In this document: in pieces, positions 45,138 to 52,485 of the stretch | Position numbering within the stretch: position 1 is the first letter of the stretch | Layout of the letters: each line of letters opens with the position of its first letter | Source of the DNA: Streptomyces rimosus | Lineage (GTDB): Bacteria > Actinomycetota > Actinomycetes > Streptomycetales > Streptomycetaceae | DNA: 64,000 bases | Direction of reading: 5' to 3' | Assembly (NCBI RefSeq): GCF_008704655.1 | Contig: NZ_CP023688.1 | Location: 4,216,001 to 4,280,000 of the forward strand | Translations under genes and position numbers: made by a program | Notes under the pieces: model-generated | Told to the model about the DNA's origin: nothing | Seen by the model: the letters and a program-made list of their open reading frames with translations, nothing else | Databases searched by the model: none

Positions 45138-46691
45138 ATGGATATGTCGGGTGTCGGGGTTGTTGGAGCCGAGGGTGGCGAGGCTCGGGGTAGCGGGGTG
45201 GTCGAGGCTGGCGGTGCTGAGGTTCGGGGTGGCGGGGTTGTCGCGGCCGGTGATGCCGGGGCTGAGGTTGGCGGGGTTGTCGCAGCTGGCGGTGCCGGAG
45301 CTGGTTGTGGCGGGGTTGTCGGGGCCGGGGCTGCCGAGGTTCGGGGTGCCGGAGCTGGGGGTGGCGTTGTCGCGGCTGGGGCTGGGCGGCGGGGTTTTGC
45401 TAAGGCGGTGGTGTTGGGGGTGGGGGCGCTGTTCGGTGGAGGTGGGGGTGGGGGGAAGGCGGTGGCTGTGGGGGGTGGGTGGGGTGGTCGTGGCCGCGCT
45501 GGCTGCGTGTCGGTGGGGGCGGGGGCCGTACGGGGCGGGTCGGTGGGGGCTGGGCGGGTGGGGAGTGGTGAGGGGGTGGTGTTGGAGTTGCCGGGGGCTG
45601 GTGGGGGCTATTCGGTGGGGGTTGCGGAGTTGTATCTGGTGGATCGCCGGCGGCGGGATCCGTGGGAGGGGATTGCGGTGCGGGAGGTGGTGGTGTCGGT
45701 GTTTTATCCGGCGGGTGAGGTGCGGGGGCTTTCCTTGGCGCGGCAGTTTTCGCCGGCAGTGGCAGGAGTGTTCGGGGAGGTGATGCCGCTGGTGCGGCCG
45801 GGGTTGCCTCGGGTGGGGGCGAACTGGGCGGGTACGGCTACGCATGCGTATGTGGGTGCGCCTGTACTGGGTGGGCGGTGGCCGGTGTTGGTGTACAGCC
45901 CAGGCGGCGGGGATCCGCGGGGCTTGGGGACTTGTGTTGCTGAGGAGTTGGCGAGTTGGGGATGGGTGGTGGTGTGTGTCGATCACCCTGGGGACGCGGT
46001 GGCGGTGGAGTTTCCTGGGGACAGGGTCGGGCGGGAGAGGGTGCGGACGACCGTCTTCAGGGGGGATCCGAGGGCGGATGCGGGGGTGTTTCGGACCATG
46101 GTCGGGGCTCGGGTGGCGGATGTGCGGTTTGTGTTGGATGAGTTGGGGAGCTTTGCGGCGGGGCGTGGGGTGGATGCGGCGGGGCGGGCGGTGCCGAGGG
46201 GGTTCGGGCGGGCGCTGGATCTGCGGCGGGTCGGGGTGTACGGGCATTCGGCGGGCGGGACGGCTGCGGCACAGGCAATGTATGAGGATCGGCGTATCGG
46301 GGCGGCCGTGAATTGGGAGGGCTTCCTCGACCAGGCGCCGGGGGCGTCCGGGCGGCCCGGAGAGCTGTTGCCGGTGGCTCGGTGTGGGGTGGATCGGCCG
46401 CTGCTCCTGGTGGGTACGGACGGGTTCGCCGGGCGGGAGGAGTTGGGGCGGTCCTGGTCGGCCGTACGCGCCCATTCGGGCGGACGTGTGCGGCAGCGGC
46501 GGTTCGCGGACGCTGCGCACTGGGTGTTCACGGATTACGCCGCGATGGTGCCGCAGTTGCAGACTGCCGGGCTGATGTCGGCTGAGGCCCGGAAGGGGTT
46601 GGTGGGCAGCGTCGCCCCGGAAGTGTCGGTGCCGGAAGTACGGCGGAGTGTGCGGAGGTTCTTTGAGGGGTGGCGGCTGGGGTGGTGGTGA
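45138..46691 (+). CDS. Alpha/beta hydrolase (PAF-acetylhydrolase II-like) with repetitive N-terminus
   Basis: About 517 aa from ATG 45138 (GGAGGACGGGG upstream). The catalytic part (about residue 170 on) has WPVLVYSPGGGDPRG (oxyanion region), VVVCVDHPGDAVAVEFP, GVYGHSAGGTAAAQAM (Ser nucleophile), LLLVGTDGFAG (Asp region) and ADAAHWVFTDY (His). This fits lipases of the PAF-AH isoform II group. Residues 1-90 are Gly/Val/Ala repeats of about 13 aa. The true start may lie downstream of them, near the hydrophobic KAVVLGVGALF stretch. Confidence 0.75.
   Translation: MDMSGVGVVGAEGGEARGSGVVEAGGAEVRGGGVVAAGDAGAEVGGVVAAGGAGAGCGGVVGAGAAEVRGAGAGGGVVAAGAGRRGFAKAVVLGVGALFGGGGGGGKAVAVGGGWGGRGRAGCVSVGAGAVRGGSVGAGRVGSGEGVVLELPGAGGGYSVGVAELYLVDRRRRDPWEGIAVREVVVSVFYPAGEVRGLSLARQFSPAVAGVFGEVMPLVRPGLPRVGANWAGTATHAYVGAPVLGGRWPVLVYSPGGGDPRGLGTCVAEELASWGWVVVCVDHPGDAVAVEFPGDRVGRERVRTTVFRGDPRADAGVFRTMVGARVADVRFVLDELGSFAAGRGVDAAGRAVPRGFGRALDLRRVGVYGHSAGGTAAAQAMYEDRRIGAAVNWEGFLDQAPGASGRPGELLPVARCGVDRPLLLVGTDGFAGREELGRSWSAVRAHSGGRVRQRRFADAAHWVFTDYAAMVPQLQTAGLMSAEARKGLVGSVAPEVSVPEVRRSVRRFFEGWRLGWW
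45150..45395. repeat. Degenerate tandem repeat (~39 bp) at the hydrolase 5' end
   Basis: Recurring ggcggggttgtcg-c-gctgg blocks that encode GGVVAAGGAGA-like units on the plus strand. On the minus strand the same DNA reads as Pro/Ser/Thr/Asn repeats (DNPAT). Phase is roughly kept at multiples of three. Just upstream, at 45080-45120, is a tggctga-type microrepeat. Confidence 0.7.
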
Positions 46692-46698
46692 GCCCCGC

Positions 46699-46744
46699 GG
46701 GGGGGTGCCCCTATGGGTTTCGTCAACCCGTGGGGGCACCCCCC
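46699..46744 (+). terminator. Terminator after the hydrolase gene
   Basis: A long, slightly imperfect hairpin: ggggggtgcccc...tgggtt pairing with aaccc...ggggcacccccc, starting 8 bp after the stop. Confidence 0.8.
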
Positions 46745-46851
46745 AATCAGAATCAAGTCAAGATCCCACCCCCACCCCCGCCCACCATGGGCGAGCACCC
46801 CCCACCCGGCTAAGGTCGAAGGAAGCAGGGGCGGGGAGGGGGTGGGCTTGG

Positions 46852-47103
46852 GTGGTTTCGGATGAGGCTGTGGTGGGGTGTGCCGGGGAGTTGGTGATCG
46901 GGACCCGGGGGGCGGCTGGGGCCGGTGAGGTGCTGGTGCGGGTCAGGGGTGGTACGGAGACGTTTTTGGCCTGGTCCGCCGAGCCGCTGGCCCGCGGGAC
47001 GCGCGTCCTGGTGGTCACCTCGCGGGGCGGCCGGCAGGTCGATGTGATCGAGTGGGCCGATCCATTGGACGCGTTGGCCGGTGACGCCGGCGACGCCGGT
47101 TGA
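46852..47103 (+). CDS. NfeD-like OB-fold protein
   Basis: An 83-aa soluble protein from GTG 46852, behind GGGGAGGGGG. It carries VGCAGELVIGTRGAAGAGEVLVRVRGG and RGTRVLVVTSRGGRQVDVIEW, the beta-barrel pattern of NfeD C-terminal domains. The membrane part of NfeD is missing. Followed 14 bp later by an SPFH gene, the usual NfeD partner. Confidence 0.78.
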   Translation: MVSDEAVVGCAGELVIGTRGAAGAGEVLVRVRGGTETFLAWSAEPLARGTRVLVVTSRGGRQVDVIEWADPLDALAGDAGDAG

Positions 47104-47117
47104 GGAGACGACGAAAG

Positions 47118-48287
47118 ATGTTCGGTTACCGCGTTCCCGCCCCCGACGAGGCGATGCTGATATCGGGTGGCAGGCGTGGGCTCGGGGGTGCGCCGTTCCG
47201 TGTCGTGACCGGTCACGGGAAATTCGTGTTGCCGGTCTTCCGCAAGACGCGCTTTTTGACGCTGGCGATGTGCGAGTCGGAGGTCGTCGAGACCTGTGTG
47301 ACGCGGCAGGGCATCGCGCTGACGGTACGCGCCGTGATCGCGTTCAAGGTCGGCAACGACGTCGAGAGCATCGTCAACGCCGGTCAGCGCTTCCTCTCCG
47401 ACCAGGACCAGATGTCGGTGCTGACCGGCCGGATCTTCGCCGGGCACCTGCGGTCCATCATCGGGTCGATGACGGTCGAGGAGATCGTCACCGAGCGGCA
47501 GAAGCTGGCCACCGAGGTGCTGGACACCTCCAAGGCCGAGATGGCGAAGATCGGGCTGCACGTGGACTCGTTGCAGATCCAGTCGATCGACGACGGGGAC
47601 ACCGGCTACATAGAGGCCATGTCGGCCCCGCACAAGGCGGCGATCCAGCGGCAGGCGCAGATCGCCCAGGCGCAGGCGACGCAGGCCGCGGCCGAGGCGG
47701 AGCAGGAGGCGGCGCGCAAGCAGGCCGAGTACGCGCGGCAGACCGCCGTCGTACAGGCGCAGTACAACGCCGAGGTGGACCGCGCGCAGGCCCAGGCCGC
47801 GCAGGCGGGCCCGCTGGCGGAGGCGCACGCGCAGCAGGAGGTGCTGGACGCGCAGACCGAGCTGGCCGAGCGGGCGGCTCAGTTGCGTCAGCAGCAGCTG
47901 GTGGCGGAGGTCGTCAAGCCGGCCGAGGCGGACGCGGAGCGTATCCGGGTGCTCGCCATGGCCGAGGCCGAGCGGATGAAGATCCAGGCGGAGGCGGCCG
48001 CCTCGTACGACCGGGTGGCGCTGGACCGGATGCTGATCGACCAGCTGCCGCAGATCGTCAAGGAGGCTGCGGCCGGTCTCTCCGGCGCGAACGTGAACGT
48101 GCTGAACGGTACGGACGGGCTCGGCGAGATCGCGGCCGGGCTGGTGGGCCAGGGGCTGACGATCCTGGATTCCGTACGGCGCAACCTGGGCGCCCCGGGA
48201 GAGGGCTCCTCCGGGGACGGTACGGACGGCCGCAAGAGCCGCGGCGACAGCGCGGAGCGCCACGGCGGACGCGTCGAGATCGAATAG
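47118..48287 (+). CDS. SPFH/flotillin-like protein
   Basis: A 389-aa protein with an N-terminal SPFH domain (about 1-190: MFGYRVPAPDEAMLISGG, then VRAVIAFKVGNDVESIVNAGQRFL) and an alanine/glutamine/glutamate-rich coiled coil (about 190-320: AEAEQEAARKQAEYARQ). Membrane-microdomain scaffold of the flotillin group, associated with the inner membrane without a clear transmembrane helix. Paired with the NfeD-like gene. Confidence 0.9.
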   Translation: MFGYRVPAPDEAMLISGGRRGLGGAPFRVVTGHGKFVLPVFRKTRFLTLAMCESEVVETCVTRQGIALTVRAVIAFKVGNDVESIVNAGQRFLSDQDQMSVLTGRIFAGHLRSIIGSMTVEEIVTERQKLATEVLDTSKAEMAKIGLHVDSLQIQSIDDGDTGYIEAMSAPHKAAIQRQAQIAQAQATQAAAEAEQEAARKQAEYARQTAVVQAQYNAEVDRAQAQAAQAGPLAEAHAQQEVLDAQTELAERAAQLRQQQLVAEVVKPAEADAERIRVLAMAEAERMKIQAEAAASYDRVALDRMLIDQLPQIVKEAAAGLSGANVNVLNGTDGLGEIAAGLVGQGLTILDSVRRNLGAPGEGSSGDGTDGRKSRGDSAERHGGRVEIE

Positions 48288-48336
48288 GTCGAATAGACGG
48301 CGAGGAGACGGGACAGGTGTGTGGTGCCGATCCCGA

Positions 48337-48364
48337 AGCCGCCTCACACGCCCGTGAGGCGGCT
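48337..48364. terminator. Bidirectional terminator at the cluster's left edge
   Basis: An 11-bp perfect stem agccgcctcac/gtgaggcggct between the convergent SPFH gene and the methyltransferase gene. It probably marks the left boundary of the biosynthetic cluster. Confidence 0.85.
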
Positions 48365-48375
48365 GCCCCTCCCCT

Positions 48376-49026
48376 TCACGTCACCCGTTGGAAAAGGTCC
48401 AAGCGATACGAGTTGCCGTGCCGGTGACTGGTCCGGCCCTCGATCGGCCGGAGGTCCGCCCGGTCGCGGAAGACCTTGTGCACCCCGTGGCCGGTCACGA
48501 TCTCCGCGGCGGCTTCCGTGGCGGGCGTGGTGCCGGGCTCGTCATGGACCCAATGCGCCAGCAGTACGTGCCCGCCCGGCCGAAGCAGGGCGGCGATCCG
48601 CGCAGCGGTCACATCGAGGTCGGGGCCCGAGAGGTAGTAACCGACCTCGGACATCACGATGAGGTCCAGCGGGTCCGCCAGGTGGGCCGGGAGGCTCTTG
48701 GCGTCCAGTTCGCCGGGGACGCGGAGGGTGCCGAAGGTGAGGTGGGGCAGGTCGGCGCAGTGCTGCCGGGCCTGTTCGACCGCGGCGGCGGAGCAGTCCG
48801 TGGCCAGCAGCTGGTCGCAGTGCGGCGCCAGCAGCCGGGTGAGGGCGCCGACGCCGCAGCCGATCTCCAGGGCCGAGCGGAAGCGTCCGGCCGGCAGCAG
48901 GGCGGCCGTGTCGGCGAACTTCTCCTGTTCGTACGGCTTGTGGAGGGTTCCCCACGGGTCGGGCTTGGACCGGTAGACCTTGTCGAAGTGTTCAGCCGAC
49001 ACCGATGTGCGGGGGCTGCCCGGCAT
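48376..49026 (-). CDS. NodS-like SAM-dependent methyltransferase
   Basis: A 216-aa class I methyltransferase. The N-terminus SAEHFDKVYRSKPDPWG and motif I ALEIGCGVGALTRLLAP, followed by LATDCSAAAVEQAR, are typical of the NodS group, which N-methylates amino groups of lipo-chitooligosaccharides. MSEVGYYLSG is the post-II region. The start overlaps the PIG-L gene by 35 bp. Predicted to N-methylate an amine of the cluster product, possibly one released by the PIG-L enzyme or the ureohydrolase. Confidence 0.85.
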   Translation of the reverse strand: MPGSPRTSVSAEHFDKVYRSKPDPWGTLHKPYEQEKFADTAALLPAGRFRSALEIGCGVGALTRLLAPHCDQLLATDCSAAAVEQARQHCADLPHLTFGTLRVPGELDAKSLPAHLADPLDLIVMSEVGYYLSGPDLDVTAARIAALLRPGGHVLLAHWVHDEPGTTPATEAAAEIVTGHGVHKVFRDRADLRPIEGRTSHRHGNSYRLDLFQRVT

Positions 49027-49795
49027 GACGGTTCCCTTCTCCGTTGTCGAGGGTGGCGGGGACCGCTTCCCAGATGAGTTCCGCCTGGAGCGGGCCCGGC
49101 CGCCGCAGGAACGGCCCGTGGCCGACCGCCACCGGCGCGAGCTGCGAGGTGTAGGACAGGACCGCCGCCCGTTTCGCGGCCCATTCGCGCTCGTCCAGGC
49201 GGATGTCGTGCGCCACGCGCAGCTCGTATGTGGCGGACAGGTCGCGGTAGGCGCCGCCGTACTTGTCGGAGCCGGCGAGCCGCTCGACCGCCGCGTCCGT
49301 GCCCCACTTGCGGACGCCGCCGGTGTAGGGCAGGTCCGCGTAGACGTACGGAGCCGGGCCGGGGCGTCCGGCCAGCGCCGCGAGGGCCTGGTCGCGTACG
49401 GCGGTGTGGTCGGGCTGATTGGTGCCGAGGGGGACCAGCACTCTGGTCTGCGGGGGAAGTGCGGTCAGGAAGTCGGCCAGCCCCGCCAGGTCGCCCCCCT
49501 CGCGGTACGGGCTGTCCGGGTTCGGGAGGGTCACCTGCTCGGCGCCGAGCAGTGCGCAGGCACGGGCGTCCTCGGCCAGGCGCTCGTGGTACGCCTCTTC
49601 CGGGGTGGCGAAGCCGCAGCCCGCGTCCCACCAGGAGATCCGGTCCGCCGCCGGGGCGCCGCCGTGGACGGTGACCACGGCGGTGGGCCCGGCGGTGCGG
49701 CCGAGGTATCCGGCGACGGACAGCGCGGCGTCGTCGAAGTGCGGCGAGAGGACCACGGTCGTCCAGCGCGGACCACGGCCAGGTGTGGCGGTCAC
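48992..49795 (-). CDS. PIG-L family N-deacetylase-like hydrolase
   Basis: A 267-aa zinc hydrolase from GTG 49795. Motif LSPHFDDAALS is the His-x-Asp-Asp site of PIG-L/MshB/LmbE enzymes and NQPDHTAVRDQ gives the distal His. The family deacetylates N-acetylglucosaminyl groups or cleaves other amides. The start overlaps the acyltransferase stop by GTGA. With a glycosyltransferase and a NodS-like methyltransferase it suggests a deacetylate-then-methylate step on a sugar or amine. Confidence 0.87.
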   Translation of the reverse strand: MTATPGRGPRWTTVVLSPHFDDAALSVAGYLGRTAGPTAVVTVHGGAPAADRISWWDAGCGFATPEEAYHERLAEDARACALLGAEQVTLPNPDSPYREGGDLAGLADFLTALPPQTRVLVPLGTNQPDHTAVRDQALAALAGRPGPAPYVYADLPYTGGVRKWGTDAAVERLAGSDKYGGAYRDLSATYELRVAHDIRLDEREWAAKRAAVLSYTSQLAPVAVGHGPFLRRPGPLQAELIWEAVPATLDNGEGNRHAGQPPHIGVG

Positions 49796-50499
49796 GGCTG
49801 GGCAGACGGCTCGGCGGGCTGTCCGGCACCGTCTGCCGCGGCGACCGAGGCGAGCAGCAGGCCCGCCGACGTCTTGCCGGTGGGGCTGGTGATGTACTCG
49901 GCGAGCAGGCGGCGTGCCTCGGCCTTGTCGGCCTCGGGGATGGTGTCGGGGAGGACGAAGGTCGGGTCGGTGCGCTTGAGTTCCTCGACCGCCGCGTAGT
50001 ACTCGTGCCGCAGCAGGCCCCATACGGCGCCGTCGTGGTGACGGCCGTCGAGGTAGAAGTACTCGCGCAGGATGCCTTCGAGGGTGAAGCCGACGCCGGT
50101 CACCAGGCGCATCACGTTCTTGTTGTAGAGCGCGGTGGTGAACGTGACCCGGTGGGCGTTGCGTGCGTGGAAGAGGTGGTCGATGAGCAGGTCGAACGCC
50201 TCGGCGCCGAAGCCGCGGCGCCACAGTTCGGGGTCGCCGATCGCGCCGCCGAGCACATAGCCGCCGACCGGGCCCTGTGCCTTGTAGTGCACCGCGCCCA
50301 CGGTCCGGTCCTCGCCGTCGCGCACCGCGAACTGCCGCAGGCCGCCGGTGTGGTCGAGCTTGCGGAAGTCCTCGGCGGTGACCACGTCGCCTTCGGTGGC
50401 GGCCATCACGGCGGCGGCCGAGTCGGGGCCGAACCACTGGGCCATCAGCTCGTAGTCCTGGTCGGCGGGGCGTTCGAGCCGGACGAGTTTGCCCTGCAT
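49792..50499 (-). CDS. GNAT-family acyltransferase, candidate lipid-to-peptide ligase
   Basis: A 235-aa GNAT (GGAGAA before ATG 50499). Acyl-CoA-binding features are VLGGAIGDPELWRRGFGAEAFDLLIDHLF and HRVTFTTALYNKNVMRLVTGVGFTLEGILREY, as in RimJ/RimL-type N-terminal transferases. In goadvionin biosynthesis (established) a GNAT, GdvG, condenses a long acyl chain with the lanthipeptide N-terminus. GNAT lipidases also act in selidamide pathways. Here it lies in the same cluster as LanKC and an ACP, so it is my candidate for joining acyl-ACP to the peptide. Simple acetylation is the alternative. Confidence 0.82.
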   Translation of the reverse strand: MQGKLVRLERPADQDYELMAQWFGPDSAAAVMAATEGDVVTAEDFRKLDHTGGLRQFAVRDGEDRTVGAVHYKAQGPVGGYVLGGAIGDPELWRRGFGAEAFDLLIDHLFHARNAHRVTFTTALYNKNVMRLVTGVGFTLEGILREYFYLDGRHHDGAVWGLLRHEYYAAVEELKRTDPTFVLPDTIPEADKAEARRLLAEYITSPTGKTSAGLLLASVAAADGAGQPAEPSAQP

Positions 50500-50588
50500 C
50501 AGTTCTCCGTTCCGGTCCTGCGCGAGGACCGTGGTCGCGGTGCTGTCGTAGCGGTGGTGTCGTAACGGTGCTGTGGTGGCCGGCCCGG

Positions 50589-51788
50589 TCAGCCCGTACG
50601 GACCGTGGTGGCAGCGGACCCGGCGCCGGCCACCAGGGCCTCGATGCGGTCGGCGGCTTCGGCCGCTCCCCCGGCCCCGCCCACCTCGTCCCGCATGCGC
50701 GCGACCCGGGACCGGATTCCGCCGTCGGTCATGACGCGTATCAGGGCGGTGCGCAGCGTGTCCGCGTCCAGGTGGTCGCGGTCCAGGCGCACGCCGAGGC
50801 CGAGGGCGTCGATGCGTTCGGCGACGGCGGTCTGTTCCTGGGTCTGCGGTACGGCCACCATGGGAGTGCCGTGCAGCAGGGCCTCCATGGTGGAGCCCAT
50901 GCCGGCGTGGGTGACGAAGGAGTCGGCGTGACGCAGTACGTCGAGCTGGGGGACGTGCGGGTGGGCCTCGACGTTTCCGGGGAGCGGGCCGATGGCGGCG
51001 CGGTCCATGCCCGGCCCGTAGGCCATGACGACCTGCCAGGGCTGCGATGCGACCGCCTCGCCGCACATACGGAAGAACTCGGGCCAGTCGTAGCAAGCCG
51101 TGCCGAGGGCGATCAGCAGGACCGGGCGGCCGTCCCCGGCCGGGCGCCAGCTGCCCTGGAAGCCGCGGTCGCCGGCGCACGGCCCGACGAAGGCGAACCG
51201 GTCGTCGAAGGTCTCGCCGTGGTACTGGAACGCGCGCGGCAGGAAGACCAGGCGCAGGTCCTCGGTGTGGCCGAGGAAGTCGGTGACCGAGCGGCCGGAC
51301 AGGTCGTGGGCGGCCAGGAACCGGGTCAGCTCCCGGGCGAAGCGCAGGACGCCGGGGTGCAGCGGGTTGTCGGCCAGGAACTCGGCCTCCAGCGAGAAGT
51401 GCTCGTTGGAGACGAACGAGGGCCACATCTCCGCCGCCGGCAGCCGCCACTTCGCGGCGAGCACCCGGCCCGCCCAGGCGATGCCGTCGTACGCGATCAC
51501 CTCGGGCCGGTCGGTGGCCCAGGCGTTCTCCAGCACGTCCAGCGTGGCCCTGGCCTCGCGCAGGAAGTCCATGGGAGAGATGGCCAGGCCGTCTTCGGTG
51601 AGCGCGTCGTCCACCGGGTTGCGGTAGACGACGGGTTCGGCGCCCGCGGCCCGTACGGCGGGCGCGAACGCCTCGGTGACGGCGTAGGAGACCCGGTGGC
51701 CGCGCCGGACGAGTTCCGCGACGAGGCCGAGTGTCGGGTTCACATGGCCGTGCCAGGCGATGGAGACGAAGCCGATGTGGCGCGGCAA
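50589..51788 (-). CDS. MGT-family GT-B glycosyltransferase
   Basis: A 399-aa glycosyltransferase like macrolide-inactivating OleD/MGT. TTG 51788 behind GGGGGAGG gives LPRHIGFVSIAWHGHVNPTLGL, the typical N-terminus. An in-frame TTG at 51821 has no ribosome binding site. The C-terminal donor site shows VTHAGMGSTMEALLHGTPMVAVPQ and TQEQTAVAERI. It probably transfers a UDP-sugar to the final product, either as a tailoring step or for self-protection. Confidence 0.88.
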   Translation of the reverse strand: MPRHIGFVSIAWHGHVNPTLGLVAELVRRGHRVSYAVTEAFAPAVRAAGAEPVVYRNPVDDALTEDGLAISPMDFLREARATLDVLENAWATDRPEVIAYDGIAWAGRVLAAKWRLPAAEMWPSFVSNEHFSLEAEFLADNPLHPGVLRFARELTRFLAAHDLSGRSVTDFLGHTEDLRLVFLPRAFQYHGETFDDRFAFVGPCAGDRGFQGSWRPAGDGRPVLLIALGTACYDWPEFFRMCGEAVASQPWQVVMAYGPGMDRAAIGPLPGNVEAHPHVPQLDVLRHADSFVTHAGMGSTMEALLHGTPMVAVPQTQEQTAVAERIDALGLGVRLDRDHLDADTLRTALIRVMTDGGIRSRVARMRDEVGGAGGAAEAADRIEALVAGAGSAATTVRTG

Positions 51789-51885
51789 GGCGCCCTCCCC
51801 CGTAGACGACGTTGTTGACAAAATATGACTACAGATTCAGCATATTCGACAACTCATGACTGGCGGTAGAGGGGCGGGGCGGCCG
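51789..51885. promoter_or_regulatory. Divergent promoter region of the cluster
   Basis: About 100 A+T-richer bp between the glycosyltransferase and the 199-aa gene. It holds ttgaca, two (a)tgac repeats 10 bp apart (51816 and 51826), another tgact at 51857, and an imperfect inverted repeat gttg-acaaaatatg / catattcgacaac. The tgact half-sites recur at 61760-61925, suggesting a shared regulator. No regulator gene is visible in the window. Confidence 0.5.
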
Positions 51886-52485
51886 ATGGCGACAGCGGAG
51901 ACGGGCCGGGCGGGCACCGGGCCCGACAGCGGCCGGCAGCCGGGCACCGTACGTCACGGAGCCGGCCTGGCGGCCACCGACGCCGGTCAACTGACCGACG
52001 CGGCAGGGAAGTTCGGGACGGCTGGCTTCACCGCCGCTCCCGAAGCGCACGTCAAGCCGGTGGACGCGGTCACCTGGGCGCTGCGGACCGCGTTCGAGGC
52101 CCTGCCGGAAGCCGTACGGACCACCGCCCCGCTGTACGTCCTGAGCGGCGCGTACAGCTCGTGGGCCGCCCGCCACTTCGTACGGCGCTGCCATGACACC
52201 GAGCGGCGGCTGCGGCCCTCGGACTCGATCGGCCTGGAGACCTCCGAGCTGGTCCGCCCCTACACCACCGCGTCCGGGCACCGCGGGGGCTGCTACCTCC
52301 TCGCGCCACTGCCGGTGGACACACAGGGCCCGGAGCGGGCCGCGGACGCGCCGCGCCCGCCCTGGCCCCTGGCCGCCATGCCGGGACCGGCCGTCCACCT
52401 GGACCTCTTCGTCTCACCCGGCGACGGCCCGCGCCCGGTGCACTGCCTCGCCGTCGCCACCGCCTGGAGTGTCACATGCCCGTGA
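51886..52485 (+). CDS. Unrecognised protein, possibly a ketosynthase-like accessory
   Basis: A 199-aa product from ATG 51886, behind GAGGGGCGGGG. It overlaps the downstream ketosynthase by 10 bp. The middle part (VDAVTWALRTAFEALPEAV, then APLYVLSGAYSSWAARHF) is loosely reminiscent of short N-terminal ketosynthase-like domains (PF13723 type), but there is no active-site Cys-His-His. The C-terminus is proline-rich and ends in a hydrophobic strand. Co-translation with the ketosynthase suggests an acyl-chain role. I cannot assign a family with confidence. Confidence 0.6.
   Translation: MATAETGRAGTGPDSGRQPGTVRHGAGLAATDAGQLTDAAGKFGTAGFTAAPEAHVKPVDAVTWALRTAFEALPEAVRTTAPLYVLSGAYSSWAARHFVRRCHDTERRLRPSDSIGLETSELVRPYTTASGHRGGCYLLAPLPVDTQGPERAADAPRPPWPLAAMPGPAVHLDLFVSPGDGPRPVHCLAVATAWSVTCP

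Noticed and set aside
45108..46739. Long minus-strand ORF opposite the hydrolase, with Pro/Ser/Thr repeats
   Set aside because: The plus-strand frame contains an intact alpha/beta-hydrolase catalytic set and a ribosome binding site. The minus-strand product is His/Pro/Arg-rich throughout, typical of an antisense shadow.
51815..51830. SARP-type 11-bp direct repeat upstream of the 199-aa gene
   Set aside because: The two tgac copies are 10 bp apart, not 11, so I record only shared half-sites and do not assign a SARP site.
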